Positions 8,511-18,083 of a stretch of DNA of 64,000 nt are shown here, piece by piece. Position 1 is the stretch's first letter; each line of letters starts with the position of its first letter. The notes below the pieces were generated by a model. The model was not told the DNA's origin. It was given only the letters and a program-made list of their open reading frames with translations, and ran no database searches. A program made the translations under genes and the position numbers. This stretch comes from Planctomycetes bacterium B3_Pla (GTDB lineage Bacteria; Planctomycetota; Phycisphaerae; Sedimentisphaerales; Anaerobacaceae), in contig NJBM01000006.1 in assembly GCA_005223045.1 (NCBI GenBank), forward strand, positions 124,001 through 188,000. Direction: 5' to 3'.

Positions 8511-9113
8511 TTACCAGGAAACAGATTTACTGCTTCCCCTTTTACCGATAAGAGTTTCATCCTGCCAAAATCTGAGTCCGCTCTTAACATCGCTCAGCTT
8601 CAACTGGAAATAGTACTCAACCTGCTGTGTATTTCGATCATAGCGGATATTCCTCTGAAAGATTTTGCCGGAGATGGTCAGTTCAGGCGCTATGAGGGTT
8701 TGTCTTTTGGCCACTGTGTCGGGATCAAACTCTTCGGAATCTCTCAGTTCCCTTGTCTCATGGAGCAGCTCGTCGGAACCGCTGCCGATTGCGGATGTCA
8801 TAACCGCCTGCCCGCTGTTTAATATCTCGGTCTCGATTTTTACCATTAGCTGGTCGGTGTCGATTCTCTGCGTCGTATCGTTGATGATTCTGCCGGTAGC
8901 TACCACATACCTGCCGCCTTCCTGCTTTTTAAGGGCTCCCGAACCGAGCATTGACTGTACCATTTTACTCGCGGCCTGATCGAAGTCTCTGTAGTCCAGA
9001 GCCATGACAGCCTTTCCATCATCGTGCATTACGTCAATGTTTGTCGTTTTCTGGGCACAACCCGCTGCTAAAACGCCCACTACTGCAATGAAATGTAATA
9101 TTGTCGTTCTCAT
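8511..9113 (-). CDS. lpoB: LpoB-like lipoprotein (penicillin-binding protein activator family)
   Basis: 200-aa lipoprotein with lipobox LAAGC at residues 16-20. The body matches the LpoB family: DYRDFDQAASKMVQSML, then GRIINDTTQRIDTDQLMVKIE, a helix with ELLHETREL, the segment APELTISGKIFQRNIR and the C-terminal YYFQLKLSDVKSGLRFWQDE with an ending of the KRGSSKSVSW type. In E. coli LpoB stimulates the PBP1B peptidoglycan synthase from the outer membrane. That role here is by family only. GGGAG precedes the start. The gene sits three bases after ycfL-like, as in the enterobacterial ycfL-lpoB pair. Confidence 0.8.
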   Translation of the reverse strand: MRTTILHFIAVVGVLAAGCAQKTTNIDVMHDDGKAVMALDYRDFDQAASKMVQSMLGSGALKKQEGGRYVVATGRIINDTTQRIDTDQLMVKIETEILNSGQAVMTSAIGSGSDELLHETRELRDSEEFDPDTVAKRQTLIAPELTISGKIFQRNIRYDRNTQQVEYYFQLKLSDVKSGLRFWQDETLIGKRGSSKSVSW

Positions 9114-9116
9114 ACT

Positions 9117-9548
9117 TTACTCCCACTTTCTCGTATCCATTCTGAAACCCACGGCATTTGTTCTCGGCGCAACGGCCTTAATGGTAAATGGCGATTTTCC
9201 CGTCGCCGACATCGGCTGCCACGTAGTCGTTTTTGTCTCAATCAACAGCCCGTCCTGATCCAGCCATTCGACTCTGTACCTGAAACGTGTGGTGTTGTAC
9301 GACTCGTTTCGTCCGTTGACATAAAGCTCAAGAAAACCGGCATCACTCATTCTGGTAACGGCCTTGGTGACTTCGATTCTTTCGCCGATCAATGCGCTGA
9401 AAGCATGGCGCACCGGCCTGGTGACAATATTGCTTCCGGGCGTATCGCTTCCAACTCCTTCTCTGAGATGGACTCTCGGTTCATCATGTCTATAACAACC
9501 GGAAGCGAGGACTATCAACCCAATCAATATAAATTCCAACTTTTTCAT
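9117..9548 (-). CDS. ycfL: YcfL-like (DUF1425) lipoprotein
   Basis: 143 aa with an N-terminal lipoprotein signal ending LASGC. The body is one beta-rich YcfL/DUF1425 domain: SFNTTRFRYRVEW-like strands (here NTTRFRYRVEWLDQDGLLIE) followed by TTWQPMSATGKSPFTIKAVAP. GGAG precedes ATG 9548. YcfL is of unknown function but is repeatedly encoded next to LpoB, and the same adjacency is seen here. Probably periplasmic and membrane tethered. Confidence 0.8.
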   Translation of the reverse strand: MKKLEFILIGLIVLASGCYRHDEPRVHLREGVGSDTPGSNIVTRPVRHAFSALIGERIEVTKAVTRMSDAGFLELYVNGRNESYNTTRFRYRVEWLDQDGLLIETKTTTWQPMSATGKSPFTIKAVAPRTNAVGFRMDTRKWE

Positions 9549-9580
9549 GGCAAATCTCCATCAACATTCAAATTAATAAT

Positions 9581-10972
9581 CTAATATGTTATCAGGTCAA
9601 GGACCTGTCTTGTTTGCTTCTGCGGTATTCTAATATAGACAAACGCATTTTTGCAAGCGTGGATTTCCACCGGGAACGATTCGCCGCCCGGAGCTTCTAT
9701 CGTTATCAGCCTGTCGGCCGGTATGGGTAATCTGGCGACCTGGAAATTCTTCGGCAAGGTGGTCCAAATTCTGACATCGGCGGCGGTTGTGGCGTACGAA
9801 TAGACAGCAGCAAGGAGGGAAGCAATATTTGGTGAGGAATTGTCATTTTTTTGCAGGGCATACTGAGCTACCACTTTTGCAGTAGCGGATATAATAGCTC
9901 TGGTCAGAATACCTTTAAAGTCTTTGCCAAACTCCGTCTGCACGACCATGTCCATATTCCCGACGATTTGCGTATTGTAATTGTTGCCGCCGGCCTTGAT
10001 CGACAGGTAGGGATAAGCCTGCTCTCTGAATATGAGTCTTGGCAGAGCAATCCCGAAGTATTTCACGTCGTCCGAGGCAACAAACAGTGGTATGTCGATT
10101 CGAAACTCTTCCTTGACGGGCCCCATCCCGTTCTCGAATATTACCCATACGGTATCTTTCAACTCCGCCTGGCCGTCGAGAACCTGTTCGGTAACAGCCA
10201 GGTCCTGGGCAATGTACTCGTTTTCGCTAACCATTCCATACGATTCTTTCAGGAAAGTGACAGCTTTTGAATGGTCGCCGACGAGATTGAAAAAAACTCC
10301 GGCAATATAAGTCGTGAAGGGATTGACGAAATCGGGATAGGCTTCAAACTCATACAGGCCGGGATACTTGTTAGTTATTAATCGGTTGGTTTCGGGATTA
10401 TCTACATTTTTCCTGGTCTGCGATCCTTCTTTTTCCTGCGCATCGTCCAATTCATTTTGGAGCTTTGCTATTTCCCGGGCGAATTCCTCCCTTGCCCGTC
10501 TTTGCCTGTCAAGAGCCCTGTTGAATTCTACCCGCGCCTGGTCGTTTTCACCAAGGGCCATGAAGTTCAGAGCTTTGTAAGTATTGACCATGATGCCGTC
10601 GTATTCTTCACCCAAATAAGGGACGATATTCTCGTTAACGACAATAGCGGCAGCCGAATCGACGGTTGCATTTTGATAATCGAAGAACTTCAGCATTTCC
10701 TCCGATCTATCAAAATAATTGTTACTTTCCCGGTGATTTTGCCTTAATCTTTCAAGCGTGCCGAGTTGCAATGTCCATAATAAATCTTCTCTTTTAGGAT
10801 TTTTGCTTTTGCTGATTTTAGACTGAGCGAATTTTATAGATTTTTCATAATCGGAACTATTGAAATACTCGCCAAAAGTGCTGAGGTGGCTTTTAGGAGC
10901 ATTGCATCCGGCAAGAAAAACTAATAATAGGAAAACTAAAGTAAGCCTGCTCCCGAAAGAGTCCCGAACCAT
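9581..10972 (-). CDS. COG3014-like tetratricopeptide lipoprotein, first gene of the LpoB operon
   Basis: 463 aa from ATG 10972, chosen because GGAG lies just upstream; an upstream GTG at 10984 would be an alternative. Lipobox FLAGC. The N-terminal half is helical with TPR-like repeats (FGEYFNSSDYEKSIKFAQ and ALNFMALGENDQARVEFNRA) and a coiled-coil (REEFAREIAKLQNELDDAQE). The C-terminal half is a beta-rich domain ending in PGGESFPVEIHACKNAFVYI. This matches the uncharacterised COG3014 family, which in gammaproteobacteria is encoded with YcfL, LpoB and a CsgG-like gene in the order seen here. Probably an envelope assembly partner (inference). Confidence 0.75.
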   Translation of the reverse strand: MVRDSFGSRLTLVFLLLVFLAGCNAPKSHLSTFGEYFNSSDYEKSIKFAQSKISKSKNPKREDLLWTLQLGTLERLRQNHRESNNYFDRSEEMLKFFDYQNATVDSAAAIVVNENIVPYLGEEYDGIMVNTYKALNFMALGENDQARVEFNRALDRQRRAREEFAREIAKLQNELDDAQEKEGSQTRKNVDNPETNRLITNKYPGLYEFEAYPDFVNPFTTYIAGVFFNLVGDHSKAVTFLKESYGMVSENEYIAQDLAVTEQVLDGQAELKDTVWVIFENGMGPVKEEFRIDIPLFVASDDVKYFGIALPRLIFREQAYPYLSIKAGGNNYNTQIVGNMDMVVQTEFGKDFKGILTRAIISATAKVVAQYALQKNDNSSPNIASLLAAVYSYATTAADVRIWTTLPKNFQVARLPIPADRLITIEAPGGESFPVEIHACKNAFVYIRIPQKQTRQVLDLITY

Positions 10973-11644
10973 AAGGATCTCCACATATATCTACTAATAA
11001 TGACCTTCTACAGCAGCTACGCAAAACCGGTTTGTCGCTCTACATTCATGTTTAACATTCCCGTCCAGTATTCGAAATACCTCTCCCACTCGTTGCGAGC
11101 TACCCGGCAGCAGCAATATCTTTCAGTTCCGGCTGACCTAAGCATAAACGACTTGAAGTAAGTTAGTGGCGGACCTGTAGCAAATCAAGGATAATCCTCC
11201 GTAGCGGCAGGAAAGCGAACCGACCAGATCATTTCTTGTATCGACGCTCCTGACTTCGCTTCCCTTACTTCGTCCGTTTACCGGGGCGAGTTTAGCATTC
11301 TCTGCGAAGACGGCCCAAAAGACCTGTCAACTTGGCGTGGCAGGCTCGATATCTGTGCCAAAATTGGCATGATCCTACTGGCTGGAAACCTGCAAGAAAC
11401 TCTGCGATCGCGTTTTTCGTGTGTCATAAATGCTTGTAGATAAAGCATATATCATATAGAAGGGCAGAATAACGTCGTTGCGGCATGGAATTGGTATATC
11501 TTTTGCTTGTGTTGTATGAATTGTATAGAAAGAGGCAAGGACAGAACGGACAGGCCGGGAACGAAGGTAACGTAAGTAACCGATAATCAAGGGATTAACG
11601 ATTGAATCTTTTAGCAAGCAGACAATTTATGGAGGCAAGCAATT
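10973..11644. other. 660-bp divergent intergenic region upstream of groEL1
   Basis: Separates the lipoprotein operon from the chaperone cluster. No CIRCE inverted repeat (TTAGCACTC/GAGTGCTAA) is present, so HrcA control is not evident. A weak sigma54-like match with GG and GC ten bases apart (TTGGTATATCTTTTGCTT, 11491-11508) lies about 140 bases before groEL1. GGAGGCAAGCAATT gives groEL1 a strong ribosome site. Short ORFs here have no recognisable product. Confidence 0.5.
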
Positions 11645-13336
11645 ATGGCAGTTAAAGAATTGGCATTTGAATCCGAAGCACGAGCAGGATTGTTAGCCGG
11701 CGTGAAGAAACTCGCCTCGGCCGTCAAGCCAACGCTCGGCCCGAGAGGTCGAAATGCCGTCATCGACAAAAGCTGGGGCGGTCCCACCGTGACCAAGGAC
11801 GGCGTTACTGTCGCTGAGGAAGTTGACCTCATAGACAAGAATGAGAATCTCGGCGCCAAGCTGGTTAAGGAAGCAGCGAGCAAGACCTCGAAAATTGCCG
11901 GCGACGGCACTACGACGGCGACAGTGCTGACCGAAGCCCTGTTCAAAGAGGCCTACAAGAACCTTGCCGCCGGCGCCGATGCTATGGCGCTCAACCGCGG
12001 CATGCAAAAGGCAGCCAAAGCCGTAACCGACAAGCTCACGTCGCTCTCAAAGCCGATCGATATCACCAAGGCCGACGACATCATCAATATCGCCTCGGTC
12101 TCGGCCAACAACGATGTGGAGATCGGCAAGATTATGGCCAAAGCCTTCCAGCGGGTCGGCAAAGACGGCGTCATCACCGTTGAAGAGGGCAAGAGTATTG
12201 ACACGACGGTTGAATTCGTCGAGGGCATGCAGTTTGATCGCGGCTACCTTTCGCCTCATTTCGCAACCGACACCGACAACATGGTCTGTGACCTGGTCAA
12301 GCCATTTATCCTCGTTTACGAGGAAAAGATCAGCAATGTGGCCAAGCTCGTGCCGCTGCTGGAGAAGGTTTCAAAGGAAAAGAGGCCTCTGTTGATTATC
12401 GCCGAAGACGTTGAAAGCGAAGCGTTGGCGACCCTGGTGGTCAATAAACTTAGAGGTATCCTGGAAGTGTCGGCTGTCAAGGCTCCCGGCTACGGCGACC
12501 GCAGAAAGGCAATGCTGCAGGATATCGCTGTACTGACAGGCGCTGAGCCGATTTTCAAAGATTTGGGAATCGAGCTTGAGAACATCAGCGTAGAGCAGCT
12601 CGGCCAGGCCAAGAAGGTGACTATTGACAACGATAACACGATCATCGTCGAGGGTGTCGGCAGCCAGGAGGGTATAAACGGCAGAATCAAGCAGATAAAA
12701 GACGAAATCGACATAACTACCAGTGATTATGATCGCGAGAAACTCCAGGAACGGCTGGCCAAGCTTACCGGCGGCGTTGCTCAGATAAACGTCGGTGCGG
12801 CGAGCGAGGCGGAAATGAAAGAAAGAAAGGCCCGCATTGAAGACGCCCTGCACGCTACGAGAGCAGCCATTGAGGAAGGCATCGTCCCCGGCGGCGGAGT
12901 AGCGTTGATTCGCTGTCTCGGCGCAGTTAAGAAGCTAAGTCTCAAGGGCGACGAGAAAACCGGCGCCGACATCCTGGCAAAGTCGCTTACAATGCCGTGT
13001 TATTGCATCGCCGACAATGCCGGTGCAACTCCGAATCTCGTGGTCAACAAAGTGATGCAAGGCAAAGACGGGTTCGGATACAACGCCAATACAGACAAAT
13101 ATGAAGACCTGCTGGATGCCGGTGTGCTCGATCCGGCAAAGGTTACGCGAATTGCCTTGCAGAACGCCGCAAGCATCGCCGGACTGCTGTTGACAACGGA
13201 TTGCCTTGTCACCGAAAAGCCGACAGAGAAGGATGCAATGCCGCCGGGCGGACCGGGCGGAGATCCGGGCATGGGCGGAATGGGAGGCATGGGCGGCATG
13301 GGTGGCATGGGAGGCATGGGTGGTATGGGGATGTAG
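11645..13336 (+). CDS. groL: chaperonin GroEL, paralogue 1 (Gly-Met tail)
   Basis: 563-aa 60-kDa chaperonin that would form the GroEL double ring and refold proteins with GroES in the cytoplasm. Hallmarks: TLGPRGRNAVIDKSWGGPTVTKDGVTV, the ATP-binding GDGTTTATVL segment, [30 protein letters not shown] and EEGIVPGGGVALIR. The C-terminus carries a long GGM-repeat tail of canonical type. GGAGG at 11631 supports ATG 11645. It opens the chaperone cluster but is separated from groES by a fucosidase gene, so it may be expressed independently of the groES-groEL2 pair. Confidence 0.97.
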   Translation: MAVKELAFESEARAGLLAGVKKLASAVKPTLGPRGRNAVIDKSWGGPTVTKDGVTVAEEVDLIDKNENLGAKLVKEAASKTSKIAGDGTTTATVLTEALFKEAYKNLAAGADAMALNRGMQKAAKAVTDKLTSLSKPIDITKADDIINIASVSANNDVEIGKIMAKAFQRVGKDGVITVEEGKSIDTTVEFVEGMQFDRGYLSPHFATDTDNMVCDLVKPFILVYEEKISNVAKLVPLLEKVSKEKRPLLIIAEDVESEALATLVVNKLRGILEVSAVKAPGYGDRRKAMLQDIAVLTGAEPIFKDLGIELENISVEQLGQAKKVTIDNDNTIIVEGVGSQEGINGRIKQIKDEIDITTSDYDREKLQERLAKLTGGVAQINVGAASEAEMKERKARIEDALHATRAAIEEGIVPGGGVALIRCLGAVKKLSLKGDEKTGADILAKSLTMPCYCIADNAGATPNLVVNKVMQGKDGFGYNANTDKYEDLLDAGVLDPAKVTRIALQNAASIAGLLLTTDCLVTEKPTEKDAMPPGGPGGDPGMGGMGGMGGMGGMGGMGGMGM

Positions 13337-13406
13337 AATCGATACCCCGTGCCGGCCGGTTTTGCTTTGCCGATGAAACATTAGCCATGACAAGGAAGGT
13401 AGAACA

Positions 13407-14843
13407 ATGAACGAGAGAATTACCCGATCATGCGATTGTGACCGAGTGTTCCTACGCCGAATGGTCACGTCGATAGTAATCGCCGTGCTGTTCGTGCTGC
13501 CGCTGGCAGGTAGTCGGCAGGAAGTTGCCAAGGCGTCTTCCCCAGACAGATCCGTCGGAAAGGCCGAGTTGAGCCGGAATGAGCGCATGAAGTGGTGGCG
13601 CGAGGCCAGATTCGGCATGTTCATCCACTGGGGCCTTTACGCAGTGCCGGCCGGTGAGTGGAAGGGCGAGAGAATCAAAGGTATCGGCGAGTGGATCATG
13701 GAGAGGGCCGATATTCCGGTCTCGGAGTACGAGCCGCTGACAAAGCAGTTCAATCCGGTCAAGTTCAACGCCGACCAGTGGGTGCGAATCGCCAAAAACG
13801 CCGGGATGAAGTATATCGTCATCACCAGCAAGCATCACGACGGCTTCTGCCTCTGGGATTCGAAGGTGACAGATTACGACATCATTGACGCTACGCCGTT
13901 CGGGCGGGACATACTCAAGGAGCTGTCCAAAGCGTGCAAGAAACACGGGATCAGGCTATGTTTCTACCACTCGATAATGGACTGGCATCATCCCGATGCA
14001 CAGGCGCCTTTTTATCCGAGCTACAATGACGGCAAGCGCTCGAATCCCAACTTTAGCCGATACGTCGAGACCTATATGAAGCCGCAGCTCAAAGAGTTGA
14101 TAACCGGCTACGGACCGCTCGGCGTGTTGTGGTTTGACGGCGAATGGATAAAGGACTGGACCGAGCCGCAGGGCAAGGACCTGTACAATTATGTCCGAGA
14201 CCTTCAGCCTGATATCCTCATCAACAACCGCGTCGGCAAGGGACGCAAGGGAATGGAAGGCCTCAACAAAGGCGATCAGGAATATGCCGGTGACTTCGGC
14301 ACCCCCGAACAACAAATTCCGGCAAAGGGTCTGCCCGGAGTGGACTGGGAATCCTGTATGACAATGAACGACACCTGGGGCTACAAGCACTATGACGACA
14401 ACTGGAAGTCCAAAGAGGACCTGCTCCGCAAGCTGGCTGATATCGCGAGCAAGGGCGGCAATTTCCTGTTGAACGTCGGACCTACCTCCGAGGGCCTGAT
14501 ACCGGGACCCAGCGTAGAGCGTCTGGCCGCTATGGGCAAATGGATGAAAATCAACGACCAGAGCATCCGGGGGACAACGGCCAGTCCGATTGGCGAGGTG
14601 CCCTGGGGACGCTGCACCGCCAGGCCTGGCAAGATTTACCTGCACGTATTCGACTGGCCGACCGACGGAACGCTCGAAGTGCCGGGAATCGAGAGCAAGG
14701 TCAAAAAGGCCTACCTGCTTGCGAAGAAGCGAGCCAAACTTCGATTTACCCGGCAAGAGGGGGGGACAGTTGCTGTTGCAATCCCGGCCCATGCGCCGGA
14801 TCCTATCAACACAGTTGTTGTGTTGGAAATAGAAAGCAAGTGA
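13407..14843 (+). CDS. alpha-L-fucosidase, GH29
   Basis: 478-aa glycoside hydrolase family 29 enzyme, expected to remove terminal alpha-L-fucose from glycans. The N-terminus has a basic stretch and a hydrophobic helix (VTSIVIAVLFVLPLAG), a signal peptide or anchor. GH29 motifs: FGMFIHWGLYAVPAGEW (69-85), SKHHDGFCLW (141-150), FYHSIMDWHHPD and GVLWFDGEW with the nucleophile Asp at about residue 244. Later KGGNFLLNVGP matches the family. A small C-terminal beta domain follows. AAGGAAGG precedes ATG 13407. It lies 70 bases after groEL1 and 41 before groES, an odd place for a carbohydrase. Confidence 0.93.
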   Translation: MNERITRSCDCDRVFLRRMVTSIVIAVLFVLPLAGSRQEVAKASSPDRSVGKAELSRNERMKWWREARFGMFIHWGLYAVPAGEWKGERIKGIGEWIMERADIPVSEYEPLTKQFNPVKFNADQWVRIAKNAGMKYIVITSKHHDGFCLWDSKVTDYDIIDATPFGRDILKELSKACKKHGIRLCFYHSIMDWHHPDAQAPFYPSYNDGKRSNPNFSRYVETYMKPQLKELITGYGPLGVLWFDGEWIKDWTEPQGKDLYNYVRDLQPDILINNRVGKGRKGMEGLNKGDQEYAGDFGTPEQQIPAKGLPGVDWESCMTMNDTWGYKHYDDNWKSKEDLLRKLADIASKGGNFLLNVGPTSEGLIPGPSVERLAAMGKWMKINDQSIRGTTASPIGEVPWGRCTARPGKIYLHVFDWPTDGTLEVPGIESKVKKAYLLAKKRAKLRFTRQEGGTVAVAIPAHAPDPINTVVVLEIESK

Positions 14844-14884
14844 ACAGTCAATAAGTGGAACCAAATGTATATAAGGAGTGAGTT

Positions 14885-15175
14885 ATGAAACTTAAACCTC
14901 TGGATGATAGAATTGTAATCAAACAGTCAGATGCTGAAGAAATTAGTGCCGGCGGGATTCTTCTGCCGGACAGCGCGCAGGAAAAACCGCAGATCGGCAA
15001 AGTAATCGCCACCGGGCCGGGCAAGCTGCTCGATGACGGCAAGCGAAGCCCGATGTCCGTGAAGAAGAAAGACGAAGTCATCTACGGAAAATACACCGGC
15101 AGCGACATCGAAATCGACAGCAGGAAGTACGTAATTCTCAGAGAAAGCGACGTTCTCGGAATTGTAGAGAAGTAA
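14885..15175 (+). CDS. groES: co-chaperonin GroES
   Basis: 96 aa, the usual GroES length. It caps GroEL rings. Motifs: MKLKPLDDRIVIKQ at the N-terminus, GGILLPDSAQEKPQIGKVIA with the mobile loop, VKKKDEVIYGKYTG and ILRESDVLGIVE. ATAAGGAGTGAGTT gives a strong ribosome site before ATG 14885. It is 59 bases ahead of groEL2 and almost certainly co-transcribed with it. It is the only groES in the window, so it may serve both GroELs. Confidence 0.97.
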   Translation: MKLKPLDDRIVIKQSDAEEISAGGILLPDSAQEKPQIGKVIATGPGKLLDDGKRSPMSVKKKDEVIYGKYTGSDIEIDSRKYVILRESDVLGIVEK

Positions 15176-15234
15176 CAGAACCGCAAGGAACGGGCAAAAC
15201 GACAACAGTCAACAATTGAAAAGAGGAAATAAAG

Positions 15235-16848
15235 ATGGCAAAACAATTAATGTTTGACGATACCGCACGGGCTCAGCTCAAGGACGGCCTGTCGCAATTA
15301 GCCGAAGCAGTAAAGGTCACACTCGGACCGACCGGCAGGAATGTCATACTGCACAAGAGCTGGGGCTCGCCGAAGGTGACGAAGGACGGTGTCTCGGTCA
15401 GTAAGGAAATCGAGCTGCCCGAGCCTTTCCAAAACATGGGCGCCAAGATGGTCAACGAGGTCGCCAGCAAGACGTCCGACGTCGTCGGCGACGGAACAAC
15501 CACTTCGACCGTCCTGGCCGAAGCAATCTACACCGAGGGCCTCAAGCACGTAACGGCCGGCTCGAATCCGATGGCCCTTCAGCGAGGAATCAATAAGGCC
15601 GCCGAAGTCGCGACAAAGTACATCCAGGACATCAGCGTCCCGGTAAAGGGCCACGACGACATCGCGAAGGTCGCGACTATCAGTGCGAACAATGACCCGT
15701 CTGTCGGCGACATCCTGGCCGATGCGATTGACAAGGTCGGCGGCGACGGCGTCATCGAGGTCGAGGAAGGCAAGGGAATGCAGAGCGAGCTGAACGTGGT
15801 CGAAGGTATGCAGTTCGACAAGGGTTATATATCGCCGTATTTCATGACCAACGCCGATACGCTCGAAGCGGTTCTTGAAGATGCCTATATTCTGCTGCAC
15901 GAAAAGAAGATTTCCAACATTCGCGAGCTTATCCCGCTGCTTGAGAAGATCGCTCAGGTCGGCAAACCGCTGTTGATTATCGCAGAAGACCTCGAGGGCG
16001 AGGCCCTGACTGCACTGGTCATCAACAGGTTGCAGGGCGTGCTAAGGGCCTGTGCTGTCAAGGCCCCCGGATTCGGCGACCGCAGAAAAGCGATGCTGGC
16101 CGATATCGGCATCTCCACCGGCGGGCAGGTAATCACCGAAGATTTGGGCATCAAGCTCGAGAGCATCGAGCTGTCGCAGCTTGGTCAGGCTAAGAAGATC
16201 GTTGTGGACAAGGACGCAACTACGATAATCGAAGGGGGCGGCAAGAAGAAGGACATTACAGGCCGGTGCGATCAAATTCGCAATCAAATCGAGAAGACGA
16301 CCAGCGACTACGACCGCGAGAAACTACAGGAGCGATTAGCCAAGCTGACGGGCGGCGTTGCCGTAATCAATGCAGGCGCCGCGACCGAGACGGAAATGAA
16401 AGAGCGAAAGGACCTGCTGGACGATGCGCTTCACGCCACGAGGGCCGCGGCCCAGGAAGGCCTCGTTGCCGGGGGCGGTGTTGTCTTTTTGCGGGCGATT
16501 CCCGAAGTCAAAAAGGCCAGAGCAAAGGCCAAAGGCAAAGAGAGGATCGGTTTTAGTATTGTGATAAAGGCACTTAAGGCCCCAACGATGCAAATCGTGG
16601 AAAACTGCGGCGAGCACGGTGACGTAATCGTGGCTCAACTTCTTGAAAAAGACAAAAGAATCGGCTATGATGCCAACACCGGCGAGTTTGTCGATATGTT
16701 CGAGGCAGGGATTATCGACCCGGCAAAAGTCGCCCGAACGGCACTGGAAATGGCCGCCTCGGTAGCAGGCCTGATGCTGACCACCAACGTCTTAGTCACT
16801 GAGTTGAAAGACAAAGACGAAGAGCCAATACACGGATCGGTAAGATAA
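15235..16848 (+). CDS. groL: chaperonin GroEL, paralogue 2 (no Gly-Met tail)
   Basis: 537-aa GroEL with the standard signatures: [61 protein letters not shown] and [17 protein letters not shown]. Unlike paralogue 1 it ends in [16 protein letters not shown], with no GGM repeats. An insertion rich in Lys and Ala ([15 protein letters not shown]) replaces the usual segment near residue 425. GAGGAAATAAAG precedes the ATG. Its direct linkage to groES suggests it is the main GroES partner; specialisation of the two paralogues is inferred. Confidence 0.97.
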   Translation: MAKQLMFDDTARAQLKDGLSQLAEAVKVTLGPTGRNVILHKSWGSPKVTKDGVSVSKEIELPEPFQNMGAKMVNEVASKTSDVVGDGTTTSTVLAEAIYTEGLKHVTAGSNPMALQRGINKAAEVATKYIQDISVPVKGHDDIAKVATISANNDPSVGDILADAIDKVGGDGVIEVEEGKGMQSELNVVEGMQFDKGYISPYFMTNADTLEAVLEDAYILLHEKKISNIRELIPLLEKIAQVGKPLLIIAEDLEGEALTALVINRLQGVLRACAVKAPGFGDRRKAMLADIGISTGGQVITEDLGIKLESIELSQLGQAKKIVVDKDATTIIEGGGKKKDITGRCDQIRNQIEKTTSDYDREKLQERLAKLTGGVAVINAGAATETEMKERKDLLDDALHATRAAAQEGLVAGGGVVFLRAIPEVKKARAKAKGKERIGFSIVIKALKAPTMQIVENCGEHGDVIVAQLLEKDKRIGYDANTGEFVDMFEAGIIDPAKVARTALEMAASVAGLMLTTNVLVTELKDKDEEPIHGSVR

Positions 16849-16860
16849 TGACGCGTATCT

Positions 16861-16952
16861 CGTGAAACGTGAATCGTATCTCGCTGCTTGAGCTGAAGCA
16901 AAGCAAATTGCGAGATACGAACTGCGAGATACGAGATACGAGATACGAGACA
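16861..16952. repeat. CGAGATA repeat cluster in the dnaJ leader
   Basis: CGTATCTCGC (16875-16884) is inverted against GCGAGATACG (16910-16919), giving a 10-bp stem. It is followed by four GAGATACGA-type units up to the dnaJ ATG. The sequence resembles the CGTATCTCG/CGTATTGCG stretches at 124-141, 310-345 and 58672-58702. No clear Shine-Dalgarno remains before dnaJ. Confidence 0.75.
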
Positions 16953-18083
16953 ATGGCCAAACGGGATTATTATGAAGTCTTGGGCGTAGGCAAAGATGCT
17001 TCGGCCGACGATATCAAGCGCGCATATCGGCGCCAGGCGATGAAGTATCATCCGGACAAGAACCCGGACGATAAAGAAGCCGAAGCGAAGTTCAAGGAGT
17101 GCGCCGAGGCCTACGAGGTCCTGAGCGATCCGAACAAGCGGCAGCGCTACGACCAGTTCGGGCACGAAGGTCTCCGCGGCGCCGGAATGCACGACTTCTC
17201 CCGAATGAACGTTGACGATATCTTCAGTATGTTCGGCTTCGACGACTTCTTCAGCGGCATCTTCGGCGGACGAGGCGGAAGATCAAGCCGCCGAACCGGG
17301 CCTGCTCGCGGATACGATCTGGAAACCACGGTCGAGCTGACGCTAAACGACATTGCTAAGGGCACTGAGAAAACCATCGAGTTCACACGGCAGGACACCT
17401 GCGGCGAATGCGGCGGAAACGGCTGCGCCAAAGGAAGCTCGCCGGGTATGTGTCCCGCCTGCGGCGGAAAGGGCCAGGTCGCCAGAGGAGGCGGATTCTT
17501 CCAGATGGTTTCAACCTGTCGGCAATGCGGCGGCGCCGGGCAAGTCATCACAAATCCCTGCAAAAAATGCAAAGGCACCGGCAAAGTGCCGAAAAAAAGA
17601 ACGGTCAACATCAAAATCCCCGCCGGCGTCCACGAAGGGCAGGGCATTCGAGTCGCCAACGAAGGCGAGCCCGGCCGGGGCGGCGGGCCAAGAGGAGATC
17701 TATACTGTTACGTCAGGGTAAAATCTCACGAATTCCTGCAGCGCGACGGCAACAATCTGATCGCCGTAGTCCCAATAAGTTTTACACAGGCGGTACTGGG
17801 GACAACTATCGACGTGCCAAGCATCAACGGGACCAAAGGCCTGAAAGTCCCGGCAGGAACCCAGTACGGCAGCGTCTTTAGAATAAAGGGCCAGGGCCTG
17901 CCCGACATTCGTACACATCGGACCGGCGACGAGCTTGTGCAGGTTACAATCGAAACTCCGACGAGGCTAAACCCACAGCAGCAGGACCTGCTCAGAGAAT
18001 TCGCCAAGAGCGAAAATAAGCGTGTCTCTCCCGCATCCAAAGGATTTTTCGAGAAACTAAAGAAACATTTTGCCGACCACTAA
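16953..18083 (+). CDS. dnaJ: chaperone DnaJ (Hsp40)
   Basis: 376 aa from ATG 16953; the open frame extends 28 codons further upstream but only through repeats. J domain at 1-70 with the HPD triad ([10 protein letters not shown]), a Gly/Phe-rich region ([14 protein letters not shown]), four zinc-finger modules ([36 protein letters not shown]) and the C-terminal substrate-binding domains. The first finger is slightly unusual: it has CxxCxxxxC spacing in place of CxxCxGxG. It stimulates DnaK ATPase; no dnaK is present in the window. It overlaps grpE by one base (TAATG). Confidence 0.95.
   Translation: MAKRDYYEVLGVGKDASADDIKRAYRRQAMKYHPDKNPDDKEAEAKFKECAEAYEVLSDPNKRQRYDQFGHEGLRGAGMHDFSRMNVDDIFSMFGFDDFFSGIFGGRGGRSSRRTGPARGYDLETTVELTLNDIAKGTEKTIEFTRQDTCGECGGNGCAKGSSPGMCPACGGKGQVARGGGFFQMVSTCRQCGGAGQVITNPCKKCKGTGKVPKKRTVNIKIPAGVHEGQGIRVANEGEPGRGGGPRGDLYCYVRVKSHEFLQRDGNNLIAVVPISFTQAVLGTTIDVPSINGTKGLKVPAGTQYGSVFRIKGQGLPDIRTHRTGDELVQVTIETPTRLNPQQQDLLREFAKSENKRVSPASKGFFEKLKKHFADH

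Noticed and set aside
11375..11617. 80-aa ORF upstream of groEL1
   Set aside because: No ribosome site, no recognisable family, and it lies in the likely promoter region.
11400..11644. CIRCE/HrcA operator before groEL1
   Set aside because: No TTAGCACTC/GAGTGCTAA inverted repeat was found.
12371..12853. Long antisense ORFs opposite groEL1 and groEL2
   Set aside because: They mirror a strongly conserved coding frame on the other strand and have no domain of their own.
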